DNA from: Accumulibacter sp.
GTDB taxonomy: Bacteria; Pseudomonadota; Gammaproteobacteria; Burkholderiales; Rhodocyclaceae
DNA: 35,769 bases
Assembly (NCBI GenBank): GCA_031266435.1
Contig: JAISAZ010000069.1
Span: 1-35,769 of the forward strand
Direction of reading: 5' to 3'
Every line of letters starts with the position of its first letter. Position 1 is the first letter of the stretch. A program made the translations under genes and the position numbers. The notes under the pieces were generated by a model that searched no databases, was not told the origin of the DNA, and was given only the letters and a program-made list of their open reading frames with translations. Below are positions 8,601 through 19,100 of this stretch, in pieces.

Positions 8601-9196
8601 CCGGCGGCTTCGCCGCCGCGTGATCTTGTAGGGGCACGGCGCGCCGTGCCCATCGGCGGTATAGGTTGGGCTGAGTTTACGAAGCCCAACGTTCCGAATA
8701 ACGGAGAAAACAGAGAATAGAGCGTTCTCTTTGTGATCTGTATTCCGTATTCAGAGGTCGCGGGGGTTGCCCGTTCAGGTTACAGATTACTCCGTCTTCT
8801 CCGCCATTCCAGCGCCTGCGGAACGTTGGGCATCGCTACGCTCACCCCAACCTATGCAGGCTTTGTGACCAGTTTTCAGTATTCAGTGGTCGCATGACTT
8901 CCTCCATTGGAGGTTGGGAGACGGGAACATCATTTTTTAACCGCGAAAGGCGCGAAAGACACGAAAAGTCTGTACTTGCAAAACTTTTTCGCGTGTTTCG
9001 CGGTTCCTGTGTCATCAGGGATCAGATGAAAACCGATCGGTGTTTTGTTGTTTTTCTCCGGCGGCGAAGCCGCCGCTCACTGATCTGATTCCTGACATCT
9101 GATACCTGATACCTGAAGGCCGAAGGCCGTTCTGTCGTCTGTCTTCAGTCTTCTGTCTTCCGATCGGACAGAGCGCTCAGAAGCGTTCGCTTTGTG
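8565..9196 (+). repeat. Composite repeat block C
   Basis: A 630-bp patchwork without a credible gene. In order: heptamer array (tcaggaa, tcagatg), the hairpin GGCGGCTTCGCCGCC, the palindrome GGCACGGCGCGCCGTGCC, a GGTTGGGCTGAG / GAAGCCCAAC hairpin, a degenerate core (8692-8763), a second GTTGGG / CCCAAC hairpin (about 8827-8862), a core copy (GACCAGTTTTCAGTATTCAG), a CGCGAAAGGCGCGAAAGACA hairpin closing near 9005, the GATGAAAACCGATCGG module with its CGGCGAAGCCGCCG hairpin, and a final pyrimidine heptamer arm. Each module recurs elsewhere in the window. Confidence 0.85.
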
Positions 9197-9233
9197 ATCA
9201 AAGTATATGCCGTTTGCCCGTACTCCATTATTT

Positions 9234-9872
9234 TCAAAAAACAGTTTTATTCAATTCCAATAAATATCCGCCATTTTTATATTCTTCTATTTTTCCATTA
9301 TTATAATATTCATATAATTCTTTATCATCTTTTATCCAGATATTTGTATTTTCCCCAATATGCAATTCTCCGGCTTCCTTTAATTGTTTTATTATACTAT
9401 CCAATAAAATATAAATACTTGATGCTATTATTATTACATCGATGACGTGTTTGTTTTGTATCCGCAATATTCCAATAAAATTATCTCCAGTATTGTTTTT
9501 TAAATTCCCCAATAGTCCTATTATTTTTTTTCCGTTTGTCAAAAATGGATAAAAATTATCACTGTAATCATTTCCACCATTTGGATTCAATATCCATTCA
9601 TACATCATTTTATCAAATGAAAACGGTTTTTTATTGAAATAGTCATTAAATGGTATTATGTAATAGTTTCCAAAATCTATTCCATTTGTTTCTTTGTATA
9701 ATTCGGAAAGCCATCCATCTGTAAGTATATTTTTCAAATTTACATCGAGTGTATATACCCTATTGAAAAATCGGGAAAATAATTTTTCCTTATTATCATA
9801 TGAGTATAATTTTATTTTCCCATTGGTTTGCGATAATATTTTAAGTTCACTCAGAAAGTTTTGTATATTCAT
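9234..9872 (-). CDS. AT-rich SUKH (SMI1/KNR4)-like protein
   Basis: 212 residues in a strikingly AT-rich island (about 9205-9920), where Asn, Lys, Ile and Tyr dominate, unlike all neighbours. The segment WLSELYKETNGIDFGNYYIIPF resembles the start of SUKH domains, and the alternation of short strands and helices fits. SUKH proteins are commonly immunity proteins against secreted or contact-dependent toxins. No toxin gene is adjacent, so this would be an orphan immunity gene acquired by transfer. ATG at 9872 is preceded by a weak AAAGAG. The assignment is by pattern only and another small globular family is possible. The island lies between two related repeat segments (8692-8763 and 10126-10199). 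Confidence 0.5.
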   Translation of the reverse strand: MNIQNFLSELKILSQTNGKIKLYSYDNKEKLFSRFFNRVYTLDVNLKNILTDGWLSELYKETNGIDFGNYYIIPFNDYFNKKPFSFDKMMYEWILNPNGGNDYSDNFYPFLTNGKKIIGLLGNLKNNTGDNFIGILRIQNKHVIDVIIIASSIYILLDSIIKQLKEAGELHIGENTNIWIKDDKELYEYYNNGKIEEYKNGGYLLELNKTVF

Positions 9873-10125
9873 TACTCTTTTGTACTATTTTTTCCCATAA
9901 ATTTCCAACAAATTTCAGGGTCAATGACGTATAACGTTCCGACTGTTTGACATCGCGAAGTATTACGCAAAGAGCCAATGCCTGTAACCCGCCCCCTCGG
10001 CCAAGCACCACCCCTTGGTGCCTCTAACTCGGAGATCGGTGAATCACTGGCAATGTTTCATTATACGGGGTGGCGCCGAACCGCAGCATGATCGTTGGGG
10101 TGAACGTTGAGAGAGAGCCACAAGC
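9873..10125. other. Intergenic stretch with no recognisable gene
   Basis: After the AT-rich island ends near 9920 the composition returns to normal. I see no coding frame that I trust. There is one small hairpin, GCACCA (10005-10010) with TGGTGC (10016-10021). The rest could be worn remnants of a former gene. Confidence 0.5.
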
Positions 10126-10199
10126 TTCCGAATAACAGAGAAAACATGGAGTAGAGCGATCATCCAGGGATACATTTTCCGTATTCAGAGGTCGCGGAT
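10126..10199 (+). repeat. Diverged core copy before the TumE gene
   Basis: TTCCGAATAACAGAGAAAAC ... TTCCGTATTCAGAGGTCGCG matches 8692-8763 of block C with scattered substitutions and small indels. The two copies are direct repeats on either side of the AT-rich SUKH-like gene. The copy runs straight into the TumE promoter. Confidence 0.75.
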
Positions 10200-10201
10200 G
10201 T

Positions 10202-10210
10202 TGTTATAAT
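10202..10210 (+). promoter_or_regulatory. Extended -10 promoter for tumE-tumA
   Basis: TGTTATAAT is a perfect extended -10 (TG, one base, TATAAT at 10205-10210). The predicted start is at 10216-10218, which is the ATG at 10218, so the message would be leaderless. No -35 box is evident. The motif adjoins the end of a repeat copy. Confidence 0.5.
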
Positions 10211-10217
10211 CCCCAAC

Positions 10218-10514
10218 ATGCAAGCCGAACAGATCATCGACCGGCGTACCGCGATTGCCGAGAACGCTTTCGTCGAGATGGTCTTGTAGCGCGTACCGGA
10301 ACCGGTCAAGGGTTGTATCCATGGATATAAGTACAGGCTGGCTTACGTCGTCGATGGTGTCTGCGTCGTGCGTTACGATAACGAGCGCGGCAAGGGTGAC
10401 CATCGCCATGTCGGCGAGTGGACGATGCCTCTGACTTTTTCCGGCGTGGATCGCTTGCTGTCCGATTTCATGGAAGACGTGAGGAAGTGGAACGATGAAA
10501 ACCGTCGTTTTTGA
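10218..10514 (+). pseudogene. TumE-type toxin (DUF6516) interrupted by an amber stop
   Basis: The frame from ATG 10218 to TGA 10512-10514 would encode 98 residues typical of TumE/DUF6516 toxins: AENAFVEMVL, then VPEPVKGCIHGYKYRLAYV, RYDNERGKGDHRHVGEW and VDRLLSDFMEDVRKW. Codon 24 (10287-10289) is TAG, where relatives have a Trp codon (TGG), a single-base change. The rest of the frame is undamaged. TumE toxins act with TumA antitoxins encoded directly downstream, as here: tumA starts at 10495, inside the toxin end. The toxin is therefore probably inactive unless the amber codon is suppressed. No good in-frame restart is visible after the stop. A sequencing error is also possible. Confidence 0.75.
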
Positions 10515-11106
10515 CGTGGCGCCGATCGAGGAGAGTCTGGCGGCGTTTTCGCGGGCTTGGAAGACCGGTCAGCCCGACCGGGAGGCGCGGGTCAGTTTCG
10601 CTACGCCGGAGGTCTTGTGGAAAACCTTGACCGCGAAGCGTTGGGGACTCCTGAAAGCGCTTTCCGGCGTCGGTCCGATTTCCATCCGCGAGGCGGCGCG
10701 CCGCGTCGGGCGCGATGTCAAAGCCGTGCATGGCGACGTGAAAGCGCTTCTCGATGCCGGTGTTCTGCGCCGCGCAACGCGCGGAATCGAGTTCCCGTAC
10801 GACGCCGTCCATGTGGATTTCACGCTGAAAGCAGGGGCAGAAGACAGAGGACAGAAGACAGGAGACAGGAGACGGAGGACAGAGGACAGAACCTCGCTAC
10901 GCTCGCTTCGTGATCTGTTTTCAGTAAAACCCCTCCCCATCCCTCCCCTTGTCAGGGGAGGGAGCCACGTATCTCCCCTCCCTGACAAGGGAGGGGCCGG
11001 GGGTGGGTTGATGTCGCGTGACTGGCTCTCATCAGATTCCACACGAAGACACGAAGGCACGAAGGAATTCAGTAGAGACTTCGTGCCTTCGTGTGAACCA
11101 AAATAA
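10495..11106 (+). CDS. TumA-type HTH antitoxin with repeat-encoded extension
   Basis: Residues 1 to about 113 are a TumA-like antitoxin: FATPEVLWKTLTAKRWGLLK, then a winged-helix motif (ISIREAARRVGRDVKAVHGD, VKALLDAGVLRR) and the terminal FPYDAVHVDFTLKA found in the family. The natural stop should come there. Instead the frame enters repeat block D at about 10834 and stays open for some 90 residues (AEDRGQKTGDRRRRTEDR and then the translation of other repeat modules) to 11106. TumA proteins bind DNA and neutralise TumE. With the toxin frame broken, the antitoxin may have drifted. The start overlaps the toxin end by 20 bp. Whether the long tail is stable is unknown. Confidence 0.75.
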   Translation: MKTVVFDVAPIEESLAAFSRAWKTGQPDREARVSFATPEVLWKTLTAKRWGLLKALSGVGPISIREAARRVGRDVKAVHGDVKALLDAGVLRRATRGIEFPYDAVHVDFTLKAGAEDRGQKTGDRRRRTEDRTSLRSLRDLFSVKPLPIPPLVRGGSHVSPLPDKGGAGGGLMSRDWLSSDSTRRHEGTKEFSRDFVPSCEPK

Positions 11107-11510
11107 TCATATGTAATTCCTTGCGCCAGACTGACTACAAAGCCCGAAGGCCGTTCTGTCGTCTCCGTCATTCCAGCGCCTGCGGAACGTTGGGCATCGC
11201 TACGCTCACCCCAACCTATGCAGGCTTTGTGATCTGTTTTCAGTATTCTGTTATCGCGTGGGACGCTCCTTCAGATTACAGACAACCGCTTACCTGTATT
11301 CTCCGTCATTCCAGCGCCTGCGGAACGTTGGGCTTCGCTACGCTCACCCCAACCTATCCAGACTTTGTGATCAGTTTTCAGTCGTCTGTTGTCGCGTGGG
11401 TTGCCTCCTTCTGATTACAGACAACTGACTACAGAGGCCGAAGGCCGTTCTGTCGTCTGTCTTCAGTCTTCTGTCCTCTGTCTTCTGTCCTCTGTCTTCT
11501 GTCTTCTTAT
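10834..11510 (+). repeat. Composite repeat block D
   Basis: Starts as a purine heptamer array inside the tumA frame and the CTACGCTCGCTTCGTGATC core. At TTTTCAGT it is interrupted by a CCCCTCCCCATCCCTCCCCT module that folds back on CCCTGACAAGGGAGGGG. Next come a CACGAAGACACGAAGGCACG hairpin (about 11041-11096), two copies of a TCCAGCGCCTGCGGAACGTT module with GTTGGG / CCCAAC stems (about 11168-11222 and 11305-11360), core fragments, the AAGGCCGAAGGCC palindrome and a long pyrimidine heptamer arm (11450-11510). It reads as one element opened by nested insertions. Confidence 0.85.
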
Positions 11511-11549
11511 TACGAAATATTCCAGATTCGACCCTCAAGAGCCTACGTT

Positions 11550-11558
11550 TGTTATATT
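11550..11558 (+). promoter_or_regulatory. Extended -10 candidate for the efflux operon
   Basis: TGTTATATT, about 40 bp after the end of repeat block D. The predicted start near 11565 gives a leader of about 50 nt. No clear -35 and no obvious regulator operator. Confidence 0.4.
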
Positions 11559-11616
11559 GATTCCCACTGTTCCGGGCGTTTTGGAATCCACGTCATGCTG
11601 CAACGGGGGATCGTGC

Positions 11617-13053
11617 ATGAATAAAAAGATTGTCGGCGGCGTCATCGGTGGCTTGTTGCTTGTCGGCGCGGTTTCGTATTATCTGGCGGACCGGATGGTT
11701 TCGCAGCCGCCGGCGCGCGCGCAGCGATGGGACCCTTCGGTTGCCGTTCCGGTCGGCGCGGTCGAGGTCAAGCGCGGCGATATCGACGTCATCCTCCGCG
11801 CGCTCGGCACCGTGACCGCGCGGAATACGGTCGTCGTCAAGCCCCGCGTCGACGGACAGCTTCTGAAGATCAACTTCCAGGAAGGCCAGACCGTCCGCGA
11901 AGGCGACGTTCTCGCCGAGATCGACCCGCGCCCGTTTCAGGCGCAGCTCGACCAGGCGCGCGGGCAGTTGCTGCGCGACGAGGCGCTTCTGAAGAATACG
12001 AAAATCGACCACGATCGTTACGTCGCGCTACTCTCGAAGGATTCGATCGCGCGGCAGCAGGTCGATACGCAGGCGGCGCTCGTCGCGCAGTACCAAGGCG
12101 CCGTCCAGGCGAATCGCGGCGTCGTCGATAACGCGCGTCTGCAACTCGATTTCACGCGGATACGCGCTCCGCTTTCGGGAAGGCTGGGTCTGCGGCTCGT
12201 CGACGTCGGCAATATGGTGCGCGCGAGCGACGCGACGGGGATTGTCGTCATCACGCAGACGCAGCCGATCACGGCGGTTTTCGCGATCGCCGCCGACAAT
12301 ATCGGTGTGGTCATGAAGCCGACGCGCGCGGGGGAAGTCTTGCGCGTCGAAGCCTGGGACCGCGACAGCAAAAACCTCCTGGCGGTCGGCAAGCTGCTTT
12401 CGCTCGACAACCAGATCGATACGACGACGGGGACGGTCAAGCTCAAGGCCGAATTCGACAACGCCGACCATGCGCTTTTCCCGAACCAGTTCGTCAACAT
12501 CCACCTGCGCGTCGCGACGCGGCGCGACGCGACGCTCGCGCCGGTTTCGGCGATCCAGCGCGGCGCGCCGGGGACATTCGCGTACGTCGTTCGTCCCGAA
12601 GAGAAGAGGGTCAGCATGCGCCTCGTGACGCTCGGCCCTTCGACGGCGGAACTCGTCGCGGTCGAATCGGGTTTGCGCCCCGGCGACATCGTCGTCGTGA
12701 CCGGCGCGGATCGGCTCAGGCAGAACGCGAGCGTCGAATTCTCGCTCATCGACCGGAACGCGCCCGAAGCCAAACCGGCGAGTGATGCCGGCGAAGACGG
12801 TGCGCGCGAAGGCGGCAGGCGTCGACGCGGACGGCGCGGCGACCGGAACGAGCGCGCGGAGAGTACAGAGAGTACGGCGAGTACAGAGCGCGCGAAAGGC
12901 GCGGAAAAGAAGGACGCGACGGAAAAGCCCGAAGCGGCGGAAGCAGCGACCCCGGCGGAAGCAACGGCTCCGGCGAAGCAGGCGGGTTCGACCGACGCGG
13001 CGGCGACCGCCGAGAAGGCGCCCGATAGCGCCGCTCCGAAGGCGCGCGAATGA
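11617..13053 (+). CDS. mdtA: RND efflux periplasmic adaptor (MdtA-like)
   Basis: 478-residue membrane fusion protein linking the RND pump to an outer-membrane channel. ATG 11617 follows GGGGGA (11605-11610). An N-terminal membrane anchor ([18 protein letters not shown]) is followed by the barrel-sandwich/lipoyl halves ([21 protein letters not shown] and [20 protein letters not shown]), a coiled-coil hairpin between them, the beta-barrel and the membrane-proximal domain (ending about residue 385). [15 protein letters not shown] and [13 protein letters not shown] are family hallmarks. Unusual is a tail of about 95 residues rich in Ala, Glu, Lys and Arg, including [15 protein letters not shown] and [10 protein letters not shown], absent from E. 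coli MdtA. The stop overlaps the next start (ATGA). It is the first gene of a four-gene efflux operon. Confidence 0.9.
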   Translation: MNKKIVGGVIGGLLLVGAVSYYLADRMVSQPPARAQRWDPSVAVPVGAVEVKRGDIDVILRALGTVTARNTVVVKPRVDGQLLKINFQEGQTVREGDVLAEIDPRPFQAQLDQARGQLLRDEALLKNTKIDHDRYVALLSKDSIARQQVDTQAALVAQYQGAVQANRGVVDNARLQLDFTRIRAPLSGRLGLRLVDVGNMVRASDATGIVVITQTQPITAVFAIAADNIGVVMKPTRAGEVLRVEAWDRDSKNLLAVGKLLSLDNQIDTTTGTVKLKAEFDNADHALFPNQFVNIHLRVATRRDATLAPVSAIQRGAPGTFAYVVRPEEKRVSMRLVTLGPSTAELVAVESGLRPGDIVVVTGADRLRQNASVEFSLIDRNAPEAKPASDAGEDGAREGGRRRRGRRGDRNERAESTESTASTERAKGAEKKDATEKPEAAEAATPAEATAPAKQAGSTDAAATAEKAPDSAAPKARE

Positions 13054-16000
13054 ATCCGTCGCGCCCGTTCATCCTGCGACCGACGGCAACGTCGCTTCTG
13101 ATGCTGTCGATCCTGCTGGCGGGTCTTTTGGCGTATCGTTTCCTGCCGGTCTCAGCGCTCCCCGAAGTCGATTATCCGACGATACAGGTGGCGACGCTCT
13201 ATCCGGGCGCGAGTCCCGACGTGATGGCTTCGTCTGTAACCGCGCCGCTCGAACGGCAGTTCGGGCAGATGCCGGGTTTGAACCAGATGCTTTCGTCGAG
13301 TTCCGGCGGCGCGTCGGTCGTCACGCTCCAGTTCAGTCTCGACGTCGCGCTCGACGTTGCCGAGCAGCAGGTTCAGGCGGCGATCAACGCGGCAACGTCG
13401 TTTTTGCCGACCGACCTGCCGATGCCGCCGATCTACAGCAAGGTGAACCCCGCCGATACGCCGATCATGACGCTGGCGGTCACTTCCGAGGTTCTCCCGC
13501 TGCCGAAGGTCGAAGACCTCGTCGACACGCGGCTCGCGCAGAAGCTCTCGCAGCTTCCGGGCGTCGGCCTCGTCAGCATCGGCGGCGGTCAGCGTCCGGC
13601 GGTGCGCATCCAGGTGAACCCCAAGGCTTTGACGGCGAGCGGCCTGAATATCGACGACCTGCGGGGCGCGATCGTGAACGCGAACGTCAATTCGGCGAAG
13701 GGGAGTTTCGACGGCCCCGACCGCGCGGCGACGATCGACGCGAACGACCAGCTTCGTTCCGCCGACGAGTACCGCCAACTCATCATCGCGTGGAAAAACG
13801 GCGCACCGATCCGCGTGGAAGACGTTGCCGAGGTCATCGACGGCGCCGAGAATTCGCGGCTCGCCGCGTGGGCCGTCATCGAAGGCCGGCAGAAACCCGC
13901 GATCGTCCTGAATATCCAGCGCCAACCCGGTGCGAACGTGATCGAGACCGTCGACCGGATCAAGGAGCTTCTGCCGCAGCTCCGCTCGAACCTGCCGCGC
14001 TCGGTCGACCTCCAGGTGCTCATCGACCGGACGACGACGATACGCGCTTCGGTCGACGACGTGCGGCACGAGCTGATCTTTTCGATCGCGCTCGTCGTCA
14101 TGGTCATCTTCGTCTTCCTGCGCAACGTCCCGGCGACGCTGATTCCGAGCATCGCCGTCCCGCTTTCGCTCGTCGGGACTTTCGGCGTCATGTATCTCGC
14201 GGGCTTCTCGATCAACAATCTGACGCTGATGTCGCTGACGATCGCAACGGGCTTCGTCGTCGACGACGCGATCGTGATGATCGAGAATATCGCGCGCTAC
14301 GTCGAGCGCGGCGAGCCGCCGCTCGAATCCGCGTTGAAAGGCGCCGAGCAGATCGGGTTTACGATCATCTCGCTGACGGTTTCGCTGATCGCAGTCCTGA
14401 TCCCGCTCCTCTTCATGAGCGATGTCGTCGGGCGCCTTTTCCGCGAATTCGCCGTCACGCTCGCCGTGGCGATCCTGTTTTCAGCCGTCATTTCCTTGAC
14501 GCTGACGCCGATGATGTGCGCGCATCTGCTCAAGCATTCGTCCGAGGAGGACATGGGCTGGCTCGCGCGAAAGAGCGGCGAATTTTTCGAGAAGCTGATC
14601 GCGTATTACGACAAGGCGCTTTGCTGGGTGCTCGACCGGCAGTTCGCCACGCTCGTCGTCGCGGTCGCCACGCTCGTCCTGACCGTCCTTCTCTATATCG
14701 TCGTCCCCAAGGGCTTCTTCCCCGTCCAGGATACCGGGAGCATCCAGGGGATCACCGAGGCGCCGGCGTCGATTTCCTTCCCCGCGATGGCAGAGCGGCA
14801 GCAGGCCGTCGTCGACGTGCTGCGGCAGGACCCGGCGATCGAAAGTGTTTCTTCGTTCATCGGAATCGACGGGAGTAACGCGACGCTGAACAGCGGCCGC
14901 TTGCTGATCAATCTGAAGCCGCTCGACGAGCGCGACGCCGACGCCGTCGGCGTCATCCGCCGCCTCCAGGTGAAACTCGAAAAACTCGACGGCGTCTCGG
15001 TCTTCATGCAGCCCGTCCAGGATTTGAGCATCGAGAATCGCGTGAGCCGGACGCAGTTCCAGTTCAGCCTCGAAGGCGCCGACATGGACGAACTCGACGA
15101 ATGGGTTTCGCGTCTGCTCGAACGCCTGCGCCGGCTGCCCCAACTCGTCGACGTCGCGAGCGATATGCAGAACAAGGGCCTGCAACTCTACGTCGAGATC
15201 GACCGCGCGGAAGCGAGCCGCCTCGGCATCACGCCCGCGCTCATCGACAGCGCGCTGTACAGCGCGTTCGGCCAGCGCATGGTCTCGACGATTTTCACGC
15301 AGTCGAATCTGTATCGCGTCGTTCTGGAGGTCAAGCCCGAATTCAAGGCGGGTCCCGACGCGCTCAACGACATTTACATCGTCTCGACGGCGGGCGGCGT
15401 CCCCGCGCAGGTGCCGCTCTCGTCGGTCGCGCGTTTTTCGGAGCGCACGGCGCCGCTTTCGATCAACCATATCGGCCAGTTCCCCGCAGCGACGCTCTCG
15501 TTCAACCTCGCGCCGGGTGCTTCCCTCGGGGACGCCGTCGCGGCGATCGGCGCGGCGGAACGCGAACTCGGTATGCCGGAAAGCATACGGACGAGCTTCC
15601 AGGGTGCCGCGCGCGCGTTCCAGGCCTCGCTCAACAACACGCTGCTCCTGATCCTCGCTGCCGTCGTCGTCATGTACATCGTCCTCGGCGTCCTTTACGA
15701 AAGCTATATCCACCCGGTGACGATCCTCTCGACCTTGCCGTCGGCGGGCGTCGGCGCGCTGCTTGCGCTCCTCGTTTCAGGAAATGACATCGACGTGATC
15801 GCCGTCATCGGGATCGTCCTTCTGATCGGTATCGTCAAGAAGAACGCGATCATGATGATCGACTTCGCGCTCGACGCCGAGCGCACGCGGAATCTCCCGC
15901 CGCGCGAGGCGATCTACGAAGCCTGTTTGCTCCGCTTTCGTCCGATCCTGATGACGACGATGGCAGCGCTCCTCGGCGCCTTGCCGCTGATGCTCGGTTC

Positions 16001-16184
16001 GGGGATGGGGTCGGAACTGCGCCATCCGCTTGGAATCACGATGGTCGGCGGTCTGCTCGTCAGCCAGGTACTGACGCTCTTCACGACGCCGGTGATCTAT
16101 CTGGCGTTCGACCGTCTGGCGCGGCGTTTCGGATTCGGCGCGGGGTCTCGCGCGCTCCCGGAAGCGGCGGCGTCTCCGGAGTAG
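13050..16184 (+). CDS. mdtB: RND efflux transporter subunit (MdtB-like)
   Basis: 1044-residue inner-membrane proton antiporter of the HAE1 RND family, of full length. It has the usual order: TM1 near the N-terminus ([20 protein letters not shown]), a large periplasmic loop, TM2-6, a second loop (about 560-860), then TM8-12. The proton-relay pair is Asp405-Asp406 in [14 protein letters not shown] of TM4. The C-terminal half has [20 protein letters not shown] and [16 protein letters not shown], typical of MdtB/MdtC/AcrB. The start overlaps the adaptor stop. In E. coli MdtB and MdtC form a heteromeric pump; the adjacent paralogue here suggests the same. Which of the two is B or C by function cannot be read from sequence alone. 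Confidence 0.92.
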   Translation: MNPSRPFILRPTATSLLMLSILLAGLLAYRFLPVSALPEVDYPTIQVATLYPGASPDVMASSVTAPLERQFGQMPGLNQMLSSSSGGASVVTLQFSLDVALDVAEQQVQAAINAATSFLPTDLPMPPIYSKVNPADTPIMTLAVTSEVLPLPKVEDLVDTRLAQKLSQLPGVGLVSIGGGQRPAVRIQVNPKALTASGLNIDDLRGAIVNANVNSAKGSFDGPDRAATIDANDQLRSADEYRQLIIAWKNGAPIRVEDVAEVIDGAENSRLAAWAVIEGRQKPAIVLNIQRQPGANVIETVDRIKELLPQLRSNLPRSVDLQVLIDRTTTIRASVDDVRHELIFSIALVVMVIFVFLRNVPATLIPSIAVPLSLVGTFGVMYLAGFSINNLTLMSLTIATGFVVDDAIVMIENIARYVERGEPPLESALKGAEQIGFTIISLTVSLIAVLIPLLFMSDVVGRLFREFAVTLAVAILFSAVISLTLTPMMCAHLLKHSSEEDMGWLARKSGEFFEKLIAYYDKALCWVLDRQFATLVVAVATLVLTVLLYIVVPKGFFPVQDTGSIQGITEAPASISFPAMAERQQAVVDVLRQDPAIESVSSFIGIDGSNATLNSGRLLINLKPLDERDADAVGVIRRLQVKLEKLDGVSVFMQPVQDLSIENRVSRTQFQFSLEGADMDELDEWVSRLLERLRRLPQLVDVASDMQNKGLQLYVEIDRAEASRLGITPALIDSALYSAFGQRMVSTIFTQSNLYRVVLEVKPEFKAGPDALNDIYIVSTAGGVPAQVPLSSVARFSERTAPLSINHIGQFPAATLSFNLAPGASLGDAVAAIGAAERELGMPESIRTSFQGAARAFQASLNNTLLLILAAVVVMYIVLGVLYESYIHPVTILSTLPSAGVGALLALLVSGNDIDVIAVIGIVLLIGIVKKNAIMMIDFALDAERTRNLPPREAIYEACLLRFRPILMTTMAALLGALPLMLGSGMGSELRHPLGITMVGGLLVSQVLTLFTTPVIYLAFDRLARRFGFGAGSRALPEAAASPE

Positions 16185-16187
16185 CGC

Positions 16188-19100
16188 ATGCACTTCTCGG
16201 CGATCTTCATCCGGCGGCCCGTGGCAACGTCGCTCCTGACGGCGGCGATCGCGCTTCTCGGCATCCTCGCCTTCGATTTCCTCCCGGTCGCGTCCTTGCC
16301 GCAGGTCGATTATCCGACGATCTCGGTCTCGGCGGCGCTCCCCGGCGCGAGTCCCGAAACGATGGCATCGACGGTCGCAACGCCGCTCGAACGCTCCCTG
16401 GGGACGATCGCCGGAATCACCGAGATCACGTCGAACAGTTCGCTCGGCTCGACGAACATCGTCATGCAGTTCGACCTCGACAGGGACATCAACGGCGCGG
16501 CGCGCGACGTCCAGGCGGCGCTCAACGCCGCGCGAAGCCTTCTGCCGACGGGGCTTCCGAGCAACCCGACCTACCGCAAGGTGAACCCTGCCGACTTCCC
16601 CATCATGATCCTCGCCATGACATCGGATTCGATGACGCGCGGGCAGATGTACGACGTTGCTTCGACGATCCTCGCGCAGAAGATGTTGCAGTTGAAGGGG
16701 GTGGGGCAAGTGACCGTCGGCGGCTCGTCGCTGCCTGCCGTTCGCGTCGAACTCAACCCCGGCGCGCTCTCGCGCGCCGGAATCGGTTTCGAGGACGTGC
16801 GCGAGGCGATCGTCTCGGCGAACGTCAACCGTCCCAAGGGCTACCTCGAAGACGCCACGCGCACGTGGCAGATCCAGGCAAACGACCAAGCGACGAGGGC
16901 CGAAGACTACGTCCCGATGATCATCGCGTGGAAAAACGGCGCGCCCGTGCGTCTTTCCGACGTGGCGAGCGTCGAAGACTCGGTCCAGGACATTCGGAAC
17001 GCGGGGCTGCACAACGGCAAACCGACGATCATGCTGATGGTCAACCGCGAACCCGGCGCGAACACGATCGAGACGATCGAGCGGATCAAGGAGGTGTTGC
17101 CGCAGTTGCGCGTGGCGATCCCGGCGGACATCGACATCGCCGTCACGATGGACGCGACGCCGAGCATCCGTGCCTCCTTGCGCGAAGTCGAGCACTCGCT
17201 GGCGATTTCGGTCGTCCTCGTCGTCCTCGTCGTCTTCCTCTTTCTCGGCGGAGGCCGCGCGATCCTCGTGCCGATCGTCGCTGTCCCCGTCTCGCTGATC
17301 GGCGCCTTCGGCGTGATGTACCTCGCGGGTTTCGGTCTGAACAACCTTTCGCTGATGGCGCTGACGATCGCTACGGGATTCGTCGTCGACGACGCCGTCG
17401 TCGTCATGGAGAACATCTCGCGCCACGTCGAAGCGGGGATGAAACCCTTCGACGCGGCGATACGCGGCGCGCGCGAAGTGAGCTTCACCGTCCTTTCGAT
17501 GACGCTCTCGCTGATCGCCGTCTTTCTCCCGATCCTTTTGATGGGTGGGATTGTCGGGCGCCTCTTCCGCGAATTCGCCGTCACGCTCTCGGTGTCAATC
17601 CTGATTTCCCTCGTCGTTTCGCTGACGACGACGCCGATGATGTGCGCCTACCTTCTGGGGCATCACCGCGTCGAGCAGAAGGGCATCCAGGCGTTTTGCG
17701 CGCGCTTCTTCGACAAGATGCTCGACGGCTACCGCCGCTCGCTCGACTGGGCGCTCGACCACAGGCCGCTCATGATGTTCGTCCTGTTTGCGACGATCGT
17801 CTTCAACGTCTACCTCTACTCGGCGATTCCCAAGGGATTTTTTCCGCAGCAGGACAGCGGACGCATCTACGGAACGATCCAGACCGACCAGAGCGCGTCG
17901 TTCCAGTTCGACACGGATATGCTCGCGGTATTCATCGACAAGCTCAACGAAGACCCCGACATCGTCGACGTCGTCGGCTTCAACGGCGGAGGGCGCAGCG
18001 TCGTCATCGTCACGCTGAAGCACCTCTCCGAACGCGAAGCTTCGGTCGACCAGGTCATCGACCGTCTGCGCGCCAAATTCGGAAACGAGCCGGGTGCGAT
18101 ACTCTATATGCAGCCGATCCAGGAATTCCGCATCGGCGGCAGCGGGCGTTCGGCGACCGCGGCGTACCAGTTCACGCTCCAGGCCGATTCCGTCGAAGAA
18201 CTGAGGCGCTGGGAACCCTCGGTGCGCCGCGCGATGGGGCGCGTCAGGGAAATCGTCGACGTGAATACCGACCGCCTGGATCGGGGGCTGCAAATCAGCC
18301 TCGCCGTCGACCGCGATGCCGTGTCGAGGCTCGGAATCAACCAGCGCCTGATCAACGCGACGCTCGGCGACTTTTTTGGGCAACGGCAGATTTCGACGAT
18401 TTACCACCCGCTCAACCAGTATCGCGTCGTCATGGAAGCCGCGCCCGAATACCTCCAGAGTCCCGACAGCCTGAAGGACGTTTTCGTGATCGGCCTGGGC
18501 GCCGACGGAAAGCCGACGCAGATTCCGCTCACGGCCTTCACGCGCTGGGAGAGCACGACGGCGCCGCTTTCGGTACGCCATCAGGGGCAGTTCGCCGCAT
18601 CGACGATCGCGTTCAACCTTTCCCCCGGCGTCTCGCTCTCGCAGGCGACTGAAGGCATCAACGCCGAAGTCGCAAAAATCGGCTTGCCGTCGACGGTGCA
18701 GGGGAGCTTCCAGGGGACGGCGAGGCTTTTTCAGGCGTCGATCGCCAACCAGGCGCTCCTGATCCTCGCGGCGCTGCTCGCCGTCTACATCGTCCTCGGC
18801 ATCCTCTACGAGAGCCTGATCCACCCCGTGACGATCATCTCGACGCTACCGTCGGCGGGTGTCGGCGCGATCCTCGCGCTGCTTCTCTTCAAAATGGATT
18901 TCAACGTCATCGCGATGATCGGCGTCATCCTCCTGATCGGCATCGTCAAAAAGAACGCGATCATGATGACCGACTTCGCGCTCGAAGTTCAGCGCCGCGA
19001 CGGGCGCGAACCCGTCGAGGCGATCCGCGAAGCCTGCCTCTTGCGCTTTCGTCCGATCATGATGACGACGATGGCAGCGCTCTTCGGCGCCTTGCCGCTC

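Noticed and set aside
10287..10289. Programmed amber decoding (pyrrolysine or suppressor) in TumE
   Set aside because: Nothing in the window supports it; a TGG to TAG mutation is simpler.
15777..17426. 549-codon minus-strand frame opposite the RND genes
   Set aside because: Composition dominated by Arg, Asp and His, antisense to well-supported pump genes.
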